Assembly: GCA_003666485.1 (NCBI GenBank)
Contig: CP032931.1
Coordinates: forward strand, 1,860,001-1,924,000
DNA length: 64,000 nt
Direction: 5' to 3'
Origin: Levilactobacillus brevis
GTDB taxonomy: Bacteria; Bacillota; Bacilli; Lactobacillales; Lactobacillaceae
Shown here: positions 25,529 to 38,364 of the stretch, one piece after another
Position numbering within the stretch: the stretch's first letter is position 1
Layout: each line of letters begins with the position of its first letter
Position numbers and translations under genes: made by a program
Notes under the pieces: model-generated
What the model saw: only the letters and a program-made list of their open reading frames with translations
What the model was told of the DNA's origin: nothing
Databases searched by the model: none

Positions 25529-26413
25529 ATGGCAAGTAAAATCACTGCAGCACAAGTTAAAGAGTTACGGGACAAGACTCAAGTTGGGATGATGGATGCT
25601 AAGAAGGCCCTCGTTGCTTCTGAAGGCGACATGGACAAAGCCATCGACTTCTTACGTGAAAAGGGTATCGCAAAGGCCAAGAAGAAGAGCGGCAACATTG
25701 CTGCTAACGGTTTGGCACGCGTGAAGGTTGACGGCAACACCGCAGCCATCATCGAAGTGAACTCTGAAACTGACTTCGTTGCCACCAACGACACGTTCAA
25801 CGCGTTAGTTGATTCCATTGCGAACACGATTGCTGACAAGCAACCAGCTGACTTGGATGCTGCTTTGGCATTACCAACCGCTGATGGCGACACGATCAAC
25901 GAAGCCATCGTTAAGACGACGCAAGTGACTAGTGAAAACGTGAAGTTACGTCGTTTCGCTGTTGAAAAGAAGACCGATAGCCAAGTATTCGGTTCTTACT
26001 TACACCAAGGTGGCCAAATCGCCGCATTGGTTGTCCTGGAAGGTGCTGACGAAGCCACTGCCAAGGACGTTGCAATGCACGTCGCTGCCATCAACCCAGA
26101 ATTCGTTTCTCGCGATGACATTCCAGCTGACCGTTTGGCACACGAACGCGAAGTCTTGAAGCAAGAAGCCTTGAACGAAGGCAAACCTGAAAAGATCGTT
26201 GAAAAGATGGTCGAAGGTCGTTTGCACAAGTACTTGGCTGAAATCAGCTTAGCTGACCAACCATTCGTTAAAGACGGCGACCAAACTGTTAGCCAATTCG
26301 TTGCTAGCAAGGGTGGCAAGTTAGTGACCTTTGTCCGTTACGAAGTTGGTGAAGGAATCGAAAAGAAGACGGTTGACCTGGCCAAAGAAGTTCAAGACCA
26401 AATCAACGGCTAA
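25529..26413 (+). CDS. tsf: Elongation factor Ts
   Basis: EF-Ts exchanges GDP on EF-Tu. The 294-residue protein has the conserved [16 protein letters not shown] near the N-terminus, [12 protein letters not shown] (about 75) and the [16 protein letters not shown] region. It follows rpsB by 148 bp. That gap has a GTTGTGG/CCACAAC hairpin (25392-25409) without a T-run, perhaps an RNA-processing or partial attenuation site. GGAGG precedes the ATG and a terminator follows. Confidence 0.98.
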   Translation: MASKITAAQVKELRDKTQVGMMDAKKALVASEGDMDKAIDFLREKGIAKAKKKSGNIAANGLARVKVDGNTAAIIEVNSETDFVATNDTFNALVDSIANTIADKQPADLDAALALPTADGDTINEAIVKTTQVTSENVKLRRFAVEKKTDSQVFGSYLHQGGQIAALVVLEGADEATAKDVAMHVAAINPEFVSRDDIPADRLAHEREVLKQEALNEGKPEKIVEKMVEGRLHKYLAEISLADQPFVKDGDQTVSQFVASKGGKLVTFVRYEVGEGIEKKTVDLAKEVQDQING

Positions 26414-26423
26414 TTTTTGAAAC

Positions 26424-26459
26424 AAAAGCGTAGATTCCGGTAAGGGACTACGCTTTTTT
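26424..26459 (+). terminator. Terminator after tsf
   Basis: AAAAGCGTAG pairs with CTACGCTTTT and continues into a T-run. It separates rpsB-tsf from pyrH. Confidence 0.85.
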
Positions 26460-26579
26460 GTTAGACTGGCGTGTGCAGGGGGTGGCTTAGCCAGGTGGCG
26501 AGTGGAAATATCAGCGAATTTGTAAGGAATTCACGGTTTTCGTCGCCCCTGACTATCGTTCGCCCCGCGTTTATGATAG

Positions 26580-27335
<756 letters not shown>

Positions 27336-27337
27336 TT

Positions 27338-27895
27338 ATGGCTGATCAGATTGTAACAACTGCAGAAACAAAAATGAAAAAAGCGGAAGACGCCTTAAAG
27401 CGCGAATTGGGAACGATTCGGGCCGGCCGGGCCAACGCCAGCATTTTGAACCGGGTCATGGTTGAATACTACGGCACCGCAACGCCACTGAACCAAGTGG
27501 CTTCCATCACCATTCCTGAAGCACGGGTCTTGATGGTGACGCCTTACGATAAGTCCGCTTTGGAAGACATCGAAAAGGGCATCATGGAATCTGACGTCGG
27601 TATCACCCCAGCCAACGACGGAACGGCCATTCGGTTGGTCATTCCGCAATTGACTGAGGAACGCCGTAAGGAAATCGCCAAGCAAGTTAAGGCGACTGCC
27701 GAAGAAGGCAAGGTAGCGGTTCGTAACGTCCGGCGTGATGCGATGGACAGCATCAAGAAGGGCCACAAGAATGGCGACTACACCGACGATGATTTACACA
27801 ACCTGGAAGACCAAGTTCAAAAGGTAACGGACAAGGCCATCAAGGGTGTCGACGCGATTGCGGCTGACAAAGAAAAAGAAATTATGACCGACTAA
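27338..27895 (+). CDS. frr: Ribosome recycling factor
   Basis: RRF splits post-termination ribosomes together with EF-G. The 185-residue protein has the standard length and the motifs [19 protein letters not shown] (about 23-41), [19 protein letters not shown] and [14 protein letters not shown]. It directly follows pyrH and is followed closely by a hypothetical gene. Confidence 0.98.
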   Translation: MADQIVTTAETKMKKAEDALKRELGTIRAGRANASILNRVMVEYYGTATPLNQVASITIPEARVLMVTPYDKSALEDIEKGIMESDVGITPANDGTAIRLVIPQLTEERRKEIAKQVKATAEEGKVAVRNVRRDAMDSIKKGHKNGDYTDDDLHNLEDQVQKVTDKAIKGVDAIAADKEKEIMTD

Positions 27896-27919
27896 TTCAC
27901 GGACAAGGAGCGCTTAAAC

Positions 27920-28351
27920 ATGGCAGAAGACAAGCAAAATAACCAAGAAGAACCAGAAAACATTGAAATCACCCCGGGTTCCAAGGAATTCGGCAAGATG
28001 GTTTTCCGGTTGAACAATCCGGTCAACGCCGAGAACGTCTCAATCTTGAACTACAACGGTGCTGAATTGGAAGAAATCCAAGATGGCGTGTACGCCCAAC
28101 CCGCTTTTGTGAGTGATGATTTCAACCTCTTCTTCGTGGTCACCCAATTAATTGGGGACGACTGGATCGTGGCCTTTTCTAAGGCAACCATCGAGAACGG
28201 CAACGAAATTACGGACCTCTCAGATCCATTGCCAACCGGGGAAGGCTTGAACCTGCTGGGCCAAGTTAGCGCCGATGACGCCAACAACCTGTTGAGCTAC
28301 TTTGGTACGTTAGCAGATGCTAAACGTGGCGAATGGCGGTTAATTGAGTAA
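27920..28351 (+). CDS. Hypothetical protein of the frr-uppS interval, 143 residues
   Basis: I cannot assign this acidic soluble protein. It starts with a charged disordered stretch (MAEDKQNNQEEPENIEI), then a domain with FRLNNPVNAENVSILNYNGAELEEI and a late LSYFGTLADAKRGEWRL. It has no membrane segment. AAGGAG precedes the ATG and the gap from frr is 24 bp, so it belongs to the pyrH-frr transcript, which ends at the terminator at 28385. Its place suggests a translation or stress role, but this is only context. Confidence 0.75.
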   Translation: MAEDKQNNQEEPENIEITPGSKEFGKMVFRLNNPVNAENVSILNYNGAELEEIQDGVYAQPAFVSDDFNLFFVVTQLIGDDWIVAFSKATIENGNEITDLSDPLPTGEGLNLLGQVSADDANNLLSYFGTLADAKRGEWRLIE

Positions 28352-28384
28352 CCGGTCAAAATTTAAGTTTTCGCTCAATTTGGG

Positions 28385-28417
28385 GGCCGGGATAGTTTCC
28401 CGGTCTCTTTTTTGTTA
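28385..28417 (+). terminator. Terminator before uppS
   Basis: GGCCGGGA pairs with TCCCGGTC and is followed by TCTTTTTT. Confidence 0.85.
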
Positions 28418-28454
28418 TGATGAGAGGTTGTAAAGACCACAATGGAGGTGCGCC

Positions 28455-29246
28455 GTGTTTTCATTTTCAAATAAAAATCAAGCGACAGGTGAAGTCGAGG
28501 AGCGACAGTTAGATGAAACCAATATCCCAGCTCACGTGGCCATCATCATGGATGGTAACGGTCGGTGGGCGCAACAGCGGCATTTACCGCGAATCGCCGG
28601 TCATAAACAAGGGATGAACACCGTCAAGACGGTGGCGAAGGCTGCCAGTCATTTGGGCGTGAAGGTACTGACCCTCTATGCCTTTTCGACGGAAAATTGG
28701 AAGCGACCAACGGCAGAGGTGAACTACCTGATGAAGCTACCCGTGGACTTCTTCGGAACGTTTGTGCCAGACCTGATCAAGAACAATATCCGCGTCAAGG
28801 TCATGGGGTATACGGATCAATTACCGGCTGCCACCCAACAAGCAGTGAACAACGCGATTGCGGACACTGCTCACTGTACGGGGATGGTGCTCAACTTTGC
28901 GTTGAATTACGGTGGTCGGGCCGAAATCGTGACGGCCGTGCAAGCCTTAGCCCAACAGGTACAAGCCGGTCAGCTAGACCCAGCAGCCATTGACGACGCG
29001 GCCATCGACCGCCAGCTGATGACCCATGATTTGGGGGATTTGCGGGATCCCGACTTGCTGATTCGGACCAGCGGGGAAGAACGACTCTCAAATTTCATGC
29101 TCTGGCAGGTCGCCTACAGCGAGTTTGTCTTCATGCAACAACATTGGCCGGACTTCGACCAAGCGGCCCTGGAAGAGGCTATTTATGAGTATCAACAGCG
29201 TCACCGGCGCTTTGGTGGGCTGACACCTGAACCGGAGAAAAATTAA
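28455..29246 (+). CDS. uppS: Undecaprenyl diphosphate synthase
   Basis: UppS extends farnesyl diphosphate to the C55 carrier used for peptidoglycan and teichoic acids. The 263-residue protein has the catalytic VAIIMDGNGRWAQQR (about 28-42), TLYAFSTENWKRP and the late LLIRTSGEERLSNFMLWQVAYSEF. The start is GTG with GGAGGTG upstream. cdsA follows 18 bp later, the usual arrangement. It is supplied by the mevalonate pathway that includes mvaS at 12.1 kb. Confidence 0.97.
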   Translation: MFSFSNKNQATGEVEERQLDETNIPAHVAIIMDGNGRWAQQRHLPRIAGHKQGMNTVKTVAKAASHLGVKVLTLYAFSTENWKRPTAEVNYLMKLPVDFFGTFVPDLIKNNIRVKVMGYTDQLPAATQQAVNNAIADTAHCTGMVLNFALNYGGRAEIVTAVQALAQQVQAGQLDPAAIDDAAIDRQLMTHDLGDLRDPDLLIRTSGEERLSNFMLWQVAYSEFVFMQQHWPDFDQAALEEAIYEYQQRHRRFGGLTPEPEKN

Positions 29247-29264
29247 ACTGAGGAGTTTTTAATT

Positions 29265-30053
29265 ATGAAACAACGGGTCATTACGGCGGTTATCGCCTTG
29301 ATTATCTTTATCCCCATCATCATTGCCGGGGGTATTTGGGTCGATATTGCGGCCATTGCGTTAGGGTTAGTGGCGTTGTCTGAAGTCCTGATCATGCGTA
29401 AGAAATTATTGGTTAGCCCGGAAGCTTGGATCTCCGGCCTGGGCATCATCGCGGTGATTGCGCCGGATAGCTGGTGGAACTGGTTACCCAGCCACTTGAA
29501 TCCTTGGTACATCGTCTATCTTTTCGTCTTGTTATTATTGTTACGGACGGTCGTTTCTAAGAACCGCTTTTCCTTTGACGATGCCGGGGTGATCACCCTG
29601 AGCATGCTGTACATCGGCATTGGCTTTCACTTCTTTATTGCCGCGCGTGGCGTGAGCCTAATGGCATTGTTGTACGCGCTGTTTATCGTGTGGACGACGG
29701 ATTCTGGCGCCTACATGATCGGCCGTAAATTAGGGAAGCACAAGCTGGCACCACACATCAGTCCCAACAAGACCTGGGAAGGGTCGATCGGGGGGAGTCT
29801 CGTGGCCACCGTTGTGGGTATGGCCTTTTGGCTCTTTTTCCCGATTGGTCACTTCAACCCAGCGATTATGATCATCTTGACACTGCTGTTCTCCATCGTG
29901 GGACAATTTGGTGACTTGGTCGAATCCGCATTGAAACGCTACTACGGCGTCAAGGATTCCGGTAAGATTTTGCCCGGGCATGGGGGAATTTTAGACCGGT
30001 TTGATAGTTTACTGTTAGTTCTCCCCGTTATCCATTTATTCGGATTGATCTAA
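29265..30053 (+). CDS. cdsA: Phosphatidate cytidylyltransferase
   Basis: CdsA makes CDP-diacylglycerol for phospholipids at the membrane. The 262-residue protein has about seven predicted membrane helices and the C-terminal signature region SALKRYYGVKDSGKILPGHGGILDRFDSLL. The earlier TDSGAYMIGRKLGKHKLAPHISPNKTWEG motif is also classical. GAGGAG precedes the ATG. It is followed by rseP after a 100-bp gap with no obvious terminator. Confidence 0.97.
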   Translation: MKQRVITAVIALIIFIPIIIAGGIWVDIAAIALGLVALSEVLIMRKKLLVSPEAWISGLGIIAVIAPDSWWNWLPSHLNPWYIVYLFVLLLLLRTVVSKNRFSFDDAGVITLSMLYIGIGFHFFIAARGVSLMALLYALFIVWTTDSGAYMIGRKLGKHKLAPHISPNKTWEGSIGGSLVATVVGMAFWLFFPIGHFNPAIMIILTLLFSIVGQFGDLVESALKRYYGVKDSGKILPGHGGILDRFDSLLLVLPVIHLFGLI

Positions 30054-30153
30054 GCGCGGCTGTTCGCTTGCGCCGCCTAGGGTCCTTAGGGTATGCTAGG
30101 GGGCAGATGTAAAAAACGACACGCTACTCTTAACTGAAGAAGGGACGACACCT

Positions 30154-31431
30154 GTGATTACAACGATTATTACCTTTATCATCGTCTTTGGGATTCTGGT
30201 CATCGTGCACGAGTTTGGGCATTTTTACTTTGCCAAACGCGGTGGCATCTTGGTGCGAGAATTCTCGATCGGGATGGGCCCCAAGTTGGTCTATCACCGA
30301 GGCAAAGACGGGACGACCTACACGTTACGGCTCTTGCCCGTTGGTGGGTACGTCCGCATGGCTGGGGCGGAAGACGACGAAGAAGAAATCAAACCGGGGA
30401 CACCAGTCAGCCTCTACGTCGGCGCTGACGAAAAGGTGCAACGGATTAACACGAGTAAAAAATCAACGCTCTTTAACGGGATTCCATTAGAAGTCACGGG
30501 AACGGACCTGGAAGATGAACTGTGGATCGAAGGGTACGAGAATGGTGACGAGTCTGAAGTCAAACGCTATCCTGTTGCCCATAACGCGACCATCATTGAA
30601 GCCGATGGGACCGAGCTGCAGATTGCGCCTAAAGACGTGCAATTTCAGTCGGCTACGCTAGGTCGGCGGTTGATGACCAACTTTGCTGGGCCGATGAACA
30701 ACATTCTGTTGGCCATCGTGACTTTCATGTTGATGTCATTCGTGCAAGGTGGCGTGGCGATGGGCACCAACCAAATTCAGGTGGCCAGTTCACCCATTTC
30801 TGTGGCCAAGAAGGCCGGCATTCAGACTAACGATAAGATCACTGCGGTCAATGGGAAGAAGACCACTAGCTGGACGGATCTGAGCACCGCCATCCAACCC
30901 CGGGCGAACAAGAGGACCACGGTGACTATTCAACGCGGGTCAAAAACGAAACAAGTCACGTTGACGCCGGCTGGTCAGAAGTCTAACGGCAAAACCGTGG
31001 GGATGATTGGGATTACCCAGGCCCAGGATAAGCACGTGGGGGCCATTTTGGCTTCCGGGTTTACCCAAACCTGGACCATGACCAAAGCCCTCTTTGGGGC
31101 CCTGTGGCACATGGTTTCGGGTCACTTTAGCTTAAATGACTTGGGCGGTCCCGTGGCGATCTTTGCCACGACCTCACAGGCGACCCAGTATGGGGCCGTG
31201 GGAATCTTGAATTTCCTGGCATTTCTGTCGATTAACTTGGCAATTGTCAATTTACTACCAATTCCAGCCCTGGATGGTGGTAAAATATTATTAAACTTTA
31301 TTGAAGCTATCCGGCGCAAACCACTTTCCGAAAATGTGGAAGCGGCGATTACGTTGGTGGGTGTAGGGTTCTTGGTCCTACTGATGTTGTTAGTCACGTG
31401 GAACGATATTGAACGCTACTTCATTCATTAA
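30154..31431 (+). CDS. rseP: RseP-type site-2 zinc metalloprotease
   Basis: This intramembrane protease cleaves membrane-anchored regulators and remnant signal peptides. The 425-residue protein has HEFGH in the first helix (about residues 18-22), a PDZ domain in the middle (AKKAGIQTNDKITAVNGKK), and the second metal motif in NLLPIPALDGGKILL near the C-terminus. The start is GTG with AAGGGA upstream. The cdsA-rseP-proS order is conserved in lactobacilli. Confidence 0.96.
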   Translation: MITTIITFIIVFGILVIVHEFGHFYFAKRGGILVREFSIGMGPKLVYHRGKDGTTYTLRLLPVGGYVRMAGAEDDEEEIKPGTPVSLYVGADEKVQRINTSKKSTLFNGIPLEVTGTDLEDELWIEGYENGDESEVKRYPVAHNATIIEADGTELQIAPKDVQFQSATLGRRLMTNFAGPMNNILLAIVTFMLMSFVQGGVAMGTNQIQVASSPISVAKKAGIQTNDKITAVNGKKTTSWTDLSTAIQPRANKRTTVTIQRGSKTKQVTLTPAGQKSNGKTVGMIGITQAQDKHVGAILASGFTQTWTMTKALFGALWHMVSGHFSLNDLGGPVAIFATTSQATQYGAVGILNFLAFLSINLAIVNLLPIPALDGGKILLNFIEAIRRKPLSENVEAAITLVGVGFLVLLMLLVTWNDIERYFIH

Positions 31432-31463
31432 CAAATTCGGTCGTTACGAGAAGGGAATATTGA

Positions 31464-33179
<1,716 letters not shown>

Positions 33180-33189
33180 CCTCACCGTA

Positions 33190-33216
33190 AAGACCAGCTG
33201 TCGCGGCTGGTCTTTT
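33190..33216 (+). terminator. Terminator after proS
   Basis: AAGACCAGC pairs with GCTGGTCTT and runs into TTTTT. Confidence 0.9.
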
Positions 33217-33227
33217 TGGTCCCAGGC

Positions 33228-33416
33228 TGGTGTTGTGCTGTCCGCCTGACGTTACGTGAAATGTCAGGCTGGAACGCTGGGGGAGGACGGGCCGAGCCAA
33301 GGTCTCGCCCCTTGCTTTGAGCCGAAGAACACGTCTCAAAGTCACCAATTTATCAGCTAAGAGCGCTGCTAAATTCCCCGGCTGAGCCTGACTTTCACTT
33401 CACTCTCGGCTAGAGG
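33228..33416 (+). repeat. Structured repeat, first module only, copy F with replaced terminal stem
   Basis: The inner CTTTGAG/CTCAAAG hairpin (from about 33315) matches the other copies. The terminal stem sequence is different, yet still pairs: GTGAAATGTCAGGCT (33256-33270) with AGCCTGACTTTCAC (33385-33398), with one bulge. The third helix is AATTTA...CAGC with GCTG...TAAATT (33347-33374), also different from other copies. It lies in the 457-bp gap between proS and polC. The rest of that gap holds the hairpin at 33506-33556 and otherwise nothing I recognise. Confidence 0.72.
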
Positions 33417-33505
33417 AGTGATTAGTCATCCGACTAGCCTGCCCCAAGAACTAGGTGCGTGTTCAGCCAGACTGGGGGCAATATAGGGTTGCGGACCGGA
33501 CTGTT

Positions 33506-33556
33506 ATACTGGTGTTTTGCGCAAGTACAGGTCATCAATCACTGTGACACCAGTAT
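33506..33556 (+). promoter_or_regulatory. Hairpin in the polC upstream region
   Basis: ATACTGGTGT (33506-33515) and ACACCAGTAT (33547-33556) form a perfect 10-bp stem around a 31-base loop, 80 bp before the polC start. No T-run follows, so it is not a terminator. It may be part of the polC leader. Confidence 0.35.
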
Positions 33557-33636
33557 CTAATTACTCAGTATATTTCAAGTCTTCACGCAATTATTTTAGT
33601 CACTAACCAGTTTTAAGTAACGAAAGGAGTTTCCTC

Positions 33637-36600
33637 GTGGACGAAGATCGCCATGCTTTATTTGAAAAATTATTACAACAACTAGATCTGACCGCCGCTG
33701 CGGAGCAACCATATTTTCAGACGGCCACCATTGACCGACTGACGGTGCACGAGCAGTCGCGGCGCTGGCACTTCTTCTTGAAGCTGCCTAGTTTAATGCC
33801 GTTCACGGCCTTCGTGGATTTCCATAACCATTTACAGATGGCGTTCAAAGACATTGCCCAGGTTGAAGCGACCCTGGAAGTCGACGCGCCTGAGCTGACC
33901 AACCGGGCGTTGGGGGATTACTGGAAATGGGTCGTCGAAAACAGCGGCTTGACCAGCAACTTGGTGCAAGAACTGTGTCAGTCTCAGGTGCCCGAACTCG
34001 ACGCCGATAACCGGGTGCTGCTCTACGCACAAAACGAAGTGGTCAAGGACTTCTTGGCCAACCAGGCTCTGGGGCCGTTGGAAGCGACCTACCGGGATGC
34101 GGGCTTTCCGAAGTTCAATATCCGGGTAATGGTCGACGAATCCAAGTCACAAGCCAAGATCGACGAGTTCAAGGCGCGCCAAGAAAAAACGGATGCGCAA
34201 CTGGCCCAGCAAGCGGCTGCGGCTATCGAAAAGGCCAACCAGAAGCGGGCCACTCAGGGGGATACCCCGGCCGCAACGGGTCCCACTCAGATTGGGAAGG
34301 CCATCAAGGGCGATCAACCTATTACGCGGATGGTTGACATCACTCAAGAAGAACGTTCCGTGGTGGTGGAAGGCTACGTCTTCGATAAGGAAGTACGGAA
34401 GCTGCGTTCAGGTCGGCAACTGCTGACGCTGAAGATTACCGACTACACGTCGTCCTTTGCCGTGAAGAAATTCTCACGTGGTGCGGAAGACGAGGCCCAA
34501 TTTGCCGGCGTTGAAGAGGGCAGTTGGGTCAAGGTTCGTGGGAGTGTCCAAGAAGACACGTACATGCACGATTTGGCACTCAACGCCTATGACATCAACC
34601 AGGTCAAGCACGCCACGCGCCAGGATACGGCGCCGGCCGATGAGAAGCGCATTGAACTGCATTTGCACACGTCCATGAGCCAAATGGACGCCACCAACCC
34701 CATTGGCGATTACGTTAGTCGGGCGAAAAAGTGGGGCATGCCAGCCATGGCTATCACGGATCACGCCGATGTGCAGGGATTCCCAGCCGCCTTTAATGCG
34801 GGATCCAAGGCCGGTGTGAAGATGTTGTACGGCGTCGAGGCCAACCTAGTCGACGATGGCGTGCCGATTGGCTACAACAGTGCCCACGTGCCGCTAGACG
34901 GCGCCACCTACGTGGTCTTTGACGTGGAAACGACGGGGCTATCGGCCATCTATGACAAGGTCATCGAACTGTCCGCCGTGAAGATGCAGCATAAGAATGT
35001 GATCGACCAATTTGAAGAATTCATTGACCCTGGCTTCCCGTTGTCAGAACAGACGACGAACCTGACCAGTATCACCGATGATATGGTCGCGGGGTCTAAG
35101 TCAGAAGAAGAGGTCTTCAAGCTATTCCGGGAATTCTGTGGCGACGCGATCATCGTTGGGCATAACGTGACCTTCGATGTCGGCTTCATGAACACCGGGT
35201 ACCAGCGGCACGGCATGCCGGAGATTCCCAACCCCATCATTGATACCTTGACGTTGGCTCGTTTCTTATACCCAACACTCAAGAGTTACCGATTGAATAC
35301 GCTGGCCAAACGCTTCCACGTCAGCCTGGAGCACCATCACCGGGCCGTCTATGATGCGGAGTCAACCGGACATTTGAACTACCTGTTCTTAAAGGACGCC
35401 GAGGACCGCTACAATATTCAGTACCACGACCAGTTGAATGACCACATGACCGATAATGATGCCTACAAACACGCGCGGCCGAGTCACGCCATTTTACTGG
35501 CACAGACTCAGGCCGGTTTAAAGAACATGTTCAAGCTCGTTTCCGCATCCAACGTGGATTACTTCTATCGGGTACCACGAGTTCCCCGGAGCGTGTTAGA
35601 CCATTACCGTGAAGGCATTCTGGTCGGGTCTGCTTGTTCATCTGGTGAAGTTTTCACCGCCATGATGCAAAAGGGCCAGGTCGAAGCCGCGGCCAAGGCC
35701 AAATACTACGACTACCTGGAAGTGCAACCCAAGGCGGCCTACCAACCTCTGATCGATTCCGGTTTGATTGCTGACGAGGCCAACCTGGAAGAAATCGTGG
35801 GGAACATGGTCAAGCTGGGCCACGACCTCGACAAGCCCGTGGTCGCGACCGGTGACGTACACTACCTGGATCCGGAGGACTTTATTTACCGCAAAATCCT
35901 GATTCACTCGCAAGGAGGCGCCAACCCGTTGAACCGTCAAGAATTGCCAGATGCGCATTTCATGACGACCAACGAGATGCTGGATGATTTTGCCTACCTG
36001 GGTGAGGACACGGCCAAGGAAATCGTGGTCACCAACACGCATAAGATTGCTGATGAGATCGACGAGGTCCACCCACTGAAGGACAAGCTGTACACGCCGC
36101 GGATGGAAGGGGCCGAAGACGAAATTCGCCAACGGACCATGGACACTGCCCACGCGTGGTACGGCGATCCACTCCCCGAGTTGGTACAACACCGGGTCGA
36201 CCGGGAGTTGAAGTCCATCATTGGAAACGGGTTCTCCGTGATTTACTTGATTGCCCAACGACTGGTAGCCAAGTCCAACAAGGACGGGTACTTGGTTGGG
36301 TCCCGGGGGTCCGTTGGCTCCAGTGTGGTGGCAACGTTTACCGGGATTACCGAAGTGAACCCATTGCCGCCACACTACCGCTGCCCCAACTGTCAGTATT
36401 CGCATTTCTACACCAAGGGTGAGTACAGCTCGGGTTACGATTTGCCCGAAAAGAACTGCCCCAAGTGTGGGACGCTGATGATCGGTGACGGCCACAACAT
36501 CCCGTTCGAAACGTTCTTGGGATTCAAGGGAAACAAAGTTCCTGATATTGATTTGAACTTCTCCGGGGACTACCAACCCATCGCACATAACTATACCAAA

Positions 36601-37974
36601 GTCTTGTTCGGTGAGAAGAACGTTTACCGGGCCGGAACGATTGGGACCGTGGCTGACAAGACCGGTTACGGGTACGTCAAGGCTTACGAGCGAGACACCG
36701 AACAGAATCTGCGGGGGGCCGAGGTCGACCGCTTGGCCAAGGGTGTGACCGGGGTCAAACGAAACACCGGCCAACATCCCGCGGGGATCATTGTTGTGCC
36801 GGACTACATGGATATTTACGACTTCACGCCGATCCAGTACCCGGCCGACGACCAGAACGCCGCTTGGCAAACGACCCACTTTGATTTCCATTCGATCCAT
36901 GATAATATTTTGAAGATCGATATTCTGGGACACGATGACCCGACCATGATCCGGACCCTGCAAGATTTGTCCGGGGTCGATCCACAGACGATTCCGATGG
37001 ATGATCCGGGCGTCATGGCGTTGTTCTCCGGGACGGACTCCTTGGGGGTCACGCCAGAACAGATTCAGTCCAAGACCGGGACGTTGGGCGTGCCCGAATT
37101 TGGGACGCGCTTCGTCCGGGGGATGCTGGAAGAAACCAATCCGCAAAACTACTCACAACTGCTACAGATCTCTGGCCTGTCTCATGGGACCGACGTGTGG
37201 TTGGGCAATGCCGAAGAGCTGATCAAAAACGGCACGGCCACCATCGCCAACGTGATTGGGTGCCGGGATAACATCATGACCGACTTGATCAACTTCGGCC
37301 TGGATTCTGAAACGTCCTTCCAAGTCATGGAACACGTGCGGAAGGGCCGGGGAATTCCAGACGAGTGGCAAGAGAAGATGAAGCAAACGGATTGCCCAGA
37401 TTGGTACATTGATTCTTGCTTGAAGATCAAGTACATGTTCCCCCGGGCCCATGCCGCAGCCTACGTGTTGATGGCGCTACGGGTAGCCTACTTCAAGGTT
37501 TACTTCCCCATCATTTACTACGCTGCTTACTTCTCCGTGCGGGCCGACGACTTTGACGTTGTGGCCATGTCACAGGGCAAGACGGCGGTCAAGGCGGCCA
37601 TGAAGGCCATCAATGACCAGGGAATGGACGCTTCCGCCAAGGATAAGAACCTCTTGACGGTGCTGGAATTAGCCAACGAAATGCTGGAACGGGGCTTTAA
37701 GTTCAAGATGATCGACCTGGAACGGTCCGACGCTGCCGACTGGATCATTGACGGCGACACACTGATTGCGCCGTTCCAAGCCGCCCCCGGTTTGGGGTTG
37801 AACGTCGCCAAGCAGATTGTGGCGGCCCGTAATGACCGGCCATTTATTTCCAAGGAAGACCTGGCTAAACGTGGCAAGGTTTCCAAGACCATCATCGACT
37901 TCATGACGGAAAACGGCGTGCTGAAGGGCTTGCCGGATGAGAACCAATTGAGTTTGTTTGATGATATGATGTAA
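33637..37974 (+). CDS. polC: DNA polymerase III subunit alpha, Gram-positive PolC type
   Basis: PolC is the main replicative polymerase. The 1445-residue protein shows an N-terminal region and OB domain (to about 330), and a PHP domain starting [20 protein letters not shown] that is split by a DEDD proofreading exonuclease ([25 protein letters not shown], about 430-590). The polymerase palm and fingers follow, with a zinc site ([17 protein letters not shown], about 915-950) and [14 protein letters not shown], and the protein ends in a C-terminal duplex-binding domain. The start is GTG with AAAGGAG upstream. The length is normal and no frameshift is seen. Confidence 0.98.
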   Translation: MDEDRHALFEKLLQQLDLTAAAEQPYFQTATIDRLTVHEQSRRWHFFLKLPSLMPFTAFVDFHNHLQMAFKDIAQVEATLEVDAPELTNRALGDYWKWVVENSGLTSNLVQELCQSQVPELDADNRVLLYAQNEVVKDFLANQALGPLEATYRDAGFPKFNIRVMVDESKSQAKIDEFKARQEKTDAQLAQQAAAAIEKANQKRATQGDTPAATGPTQIGKAIKGDQPITRMVDITQEERSVVVEGYVFDKEVRKLRSGRQLLTLKITDYTSSFAVKKFSRGAEDEAQFAGVEEGSWVKVRGSVQEDTYMHDLALNAYDINQVKHATRQDTAPADEKRIELHLHTSMSQMDATNPIGDYVSRAKKWGMPAMAITDHADVQGFPAAFNAGSKAGVKMLYGVEANLVDDGVPIGYNSAHVPLDGATYVVFDVETTGLSAIYDKVIELSAVKMQHKNVIDQFEEFIDPGFPLSEQTTNLTSITDDMVAGSKSEEEVFKLFREFCGDAIIVGHNVTFDVGFMNTGYQRHGMPEIPNPIIDTLTLARFLYPTLKSYRLNTLAKRFHVSLEHHHRAVYDAESTGHLNYLFLKDAEDRYNIQYHDQLNDHMTDNDAYKHARPSHAILLAQTQAGLKNMFKLVSASNVDYFYRVPRVPRSVLDHYREGILVGSACSSGEVFTAMMQKGQVEAAAKAKYYDYLEVQPKAAYQPLIDSGLIADEANLEEIVGNMVKLGHDLDKPVVATGDVHYLDPEDFIYRKILIHSQGGANPLNRQELPDAHFMTTNEMLDDFAYLGEDTAKEIVVTNTHKIADEIDEVHPLKDKLYTPRMEGAEDEIRQRTMDTAHAWYGDPLPELVQHRVDRELKSIIGNGFSVIYLIAQRLVAKSNKDGYLVGSRGSVGSSVVATFTGITEVNPLPPHYRCPNCQYSHFYTKGEYSSGYDLPEKNCPKCGTLMIGDGHNIPFETFLGFKGNKVPDIDLNFSGDYQPIAHNYTKVLFGEKNVYRAGTIGTVADKTGYGYVKAYERDTEQNLRGAEVDRLAKGVTGVKRNTGQHPAGIIVVPDYMDIYDFTPIQYPADDQNAAWQTTHFDFHSIHDNILKIDILGHDDPTMIRTLQDLSGVDPQTIPMDDPGVMALFSGTDSLGVTPEQIQSKTGTLGVPEFGTRFVRGMLEETNPQNYSQLLQISGLSHGTDVWLGNAEELIKNGTATIANVIGCRDNIMTDLINFGLDSETSFQVMEHVRKGRGIPDEWQEKMKQTDCPDWYIDSCLKIKYMFPRAHAAAYVLMALRVAYFKVYFPIIYYAAYFSVRADDFDVVAMSQGKTAVKAAMKAINDQGMDASAKDKNLLTVLELANEMLERGFKFKMIDLERSDAADWIIDGDTLIAPFQAAPGLGLNVAKQIVAARNDRPFISKEDLAKRGKVSKTIIDFMTENGVLKGLPDENQLSLFDDMM

Positions 37975-37986
37975 GTCAAAGAGTGG

Positions 37987-38089
37987 GCCAACAGGCGGTT
38001 AACTGGCGAGCATTAACGGTGCTAGGCGGATAATCCTGCTCTTGGATTATTTGCCTAGCAGTGTTAAGCGGAACCAGTTGCCTGTTGGC
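37987..38089. repeat. 103-nt imperfect palindrome after polC
   Basis: GCCAACAGGC (37987-37996) and GCCTGTTGGC (38080-38089) pair perfectly. Further in, AACTGG pairs with CCAGTT and a long inner stem joins TTAAC-GGTGCTAGGC-GGATAATCC to its complement around a TGCTCTT loop. Its sequence is unlike the other repeats in this window. No T-run follows directly; the ordinary terminator comes 30 bp later. It could be an extragenic palindromic repeat, an mRNA 3'-end stabiliser or a transposon relic. Confidence 0.8.
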
Positions 38090-38121
38090 GCACGTTTCGG
38101 CCATTTAAAAAATATTGTCTA

Positions 38122-38155
38122 AGAGGTTGGGACTACGGTCCTGGCCTCTTTTTTT
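38122..38155 (+). terminator. Terminator after polC
   Basis: AGAGG-GGGAC pairs with GTCC-CCTCT with one small internal loop, followed by seven T. Confidence 0.82.
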
Positions 38156-38273
38156 GCATCTGGTGGCTGAAAAGTAGCGGCAGTTTCGGGCCGGTAAACG
38201 TCGCCAGTTCAGTGCTTAAACTGGGCTATTTTCTAGAGAATAGCCCACCCGGTGATTAACCGAATTAGCGTTT

Positions 38274-38310
38274 TGGTAGCGCTTACAAAACAGCTGGATT
38301 ATGTTATACT
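38274..38310 (+). promoter_or_regulatory. cre site overlapping a promoter
   Basis: TGGTAGCGCTTACAA (38274-38288) fits the CcpA operator pattern with its central GCGCTT core. It overlaps CTTACA (38282-38287), a -35 box spaced 17 bp from TATACT (38305-38310). CcpA binding would block this promoter, which drives the small membrane protein gene at 38365. A GGGCTATT/AATAGCCC hairpin lies just upstream at 38223-38246. Confidence 0.6.
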
Positions 38311-38364
38311 TAACACAAGGAAACGTAAACCATTAATAAACTTTAGCGAAAGCGGGTGTTCACC

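Noticed and set aside
35638..37146. A 502-codon open frame on the minus strand opposite polC
   Set aside because: It is fully antisense to polC in a GC-rich, codon-biased gene. It has no ribosome site and no recognisable domain, so it is a shadow frame.
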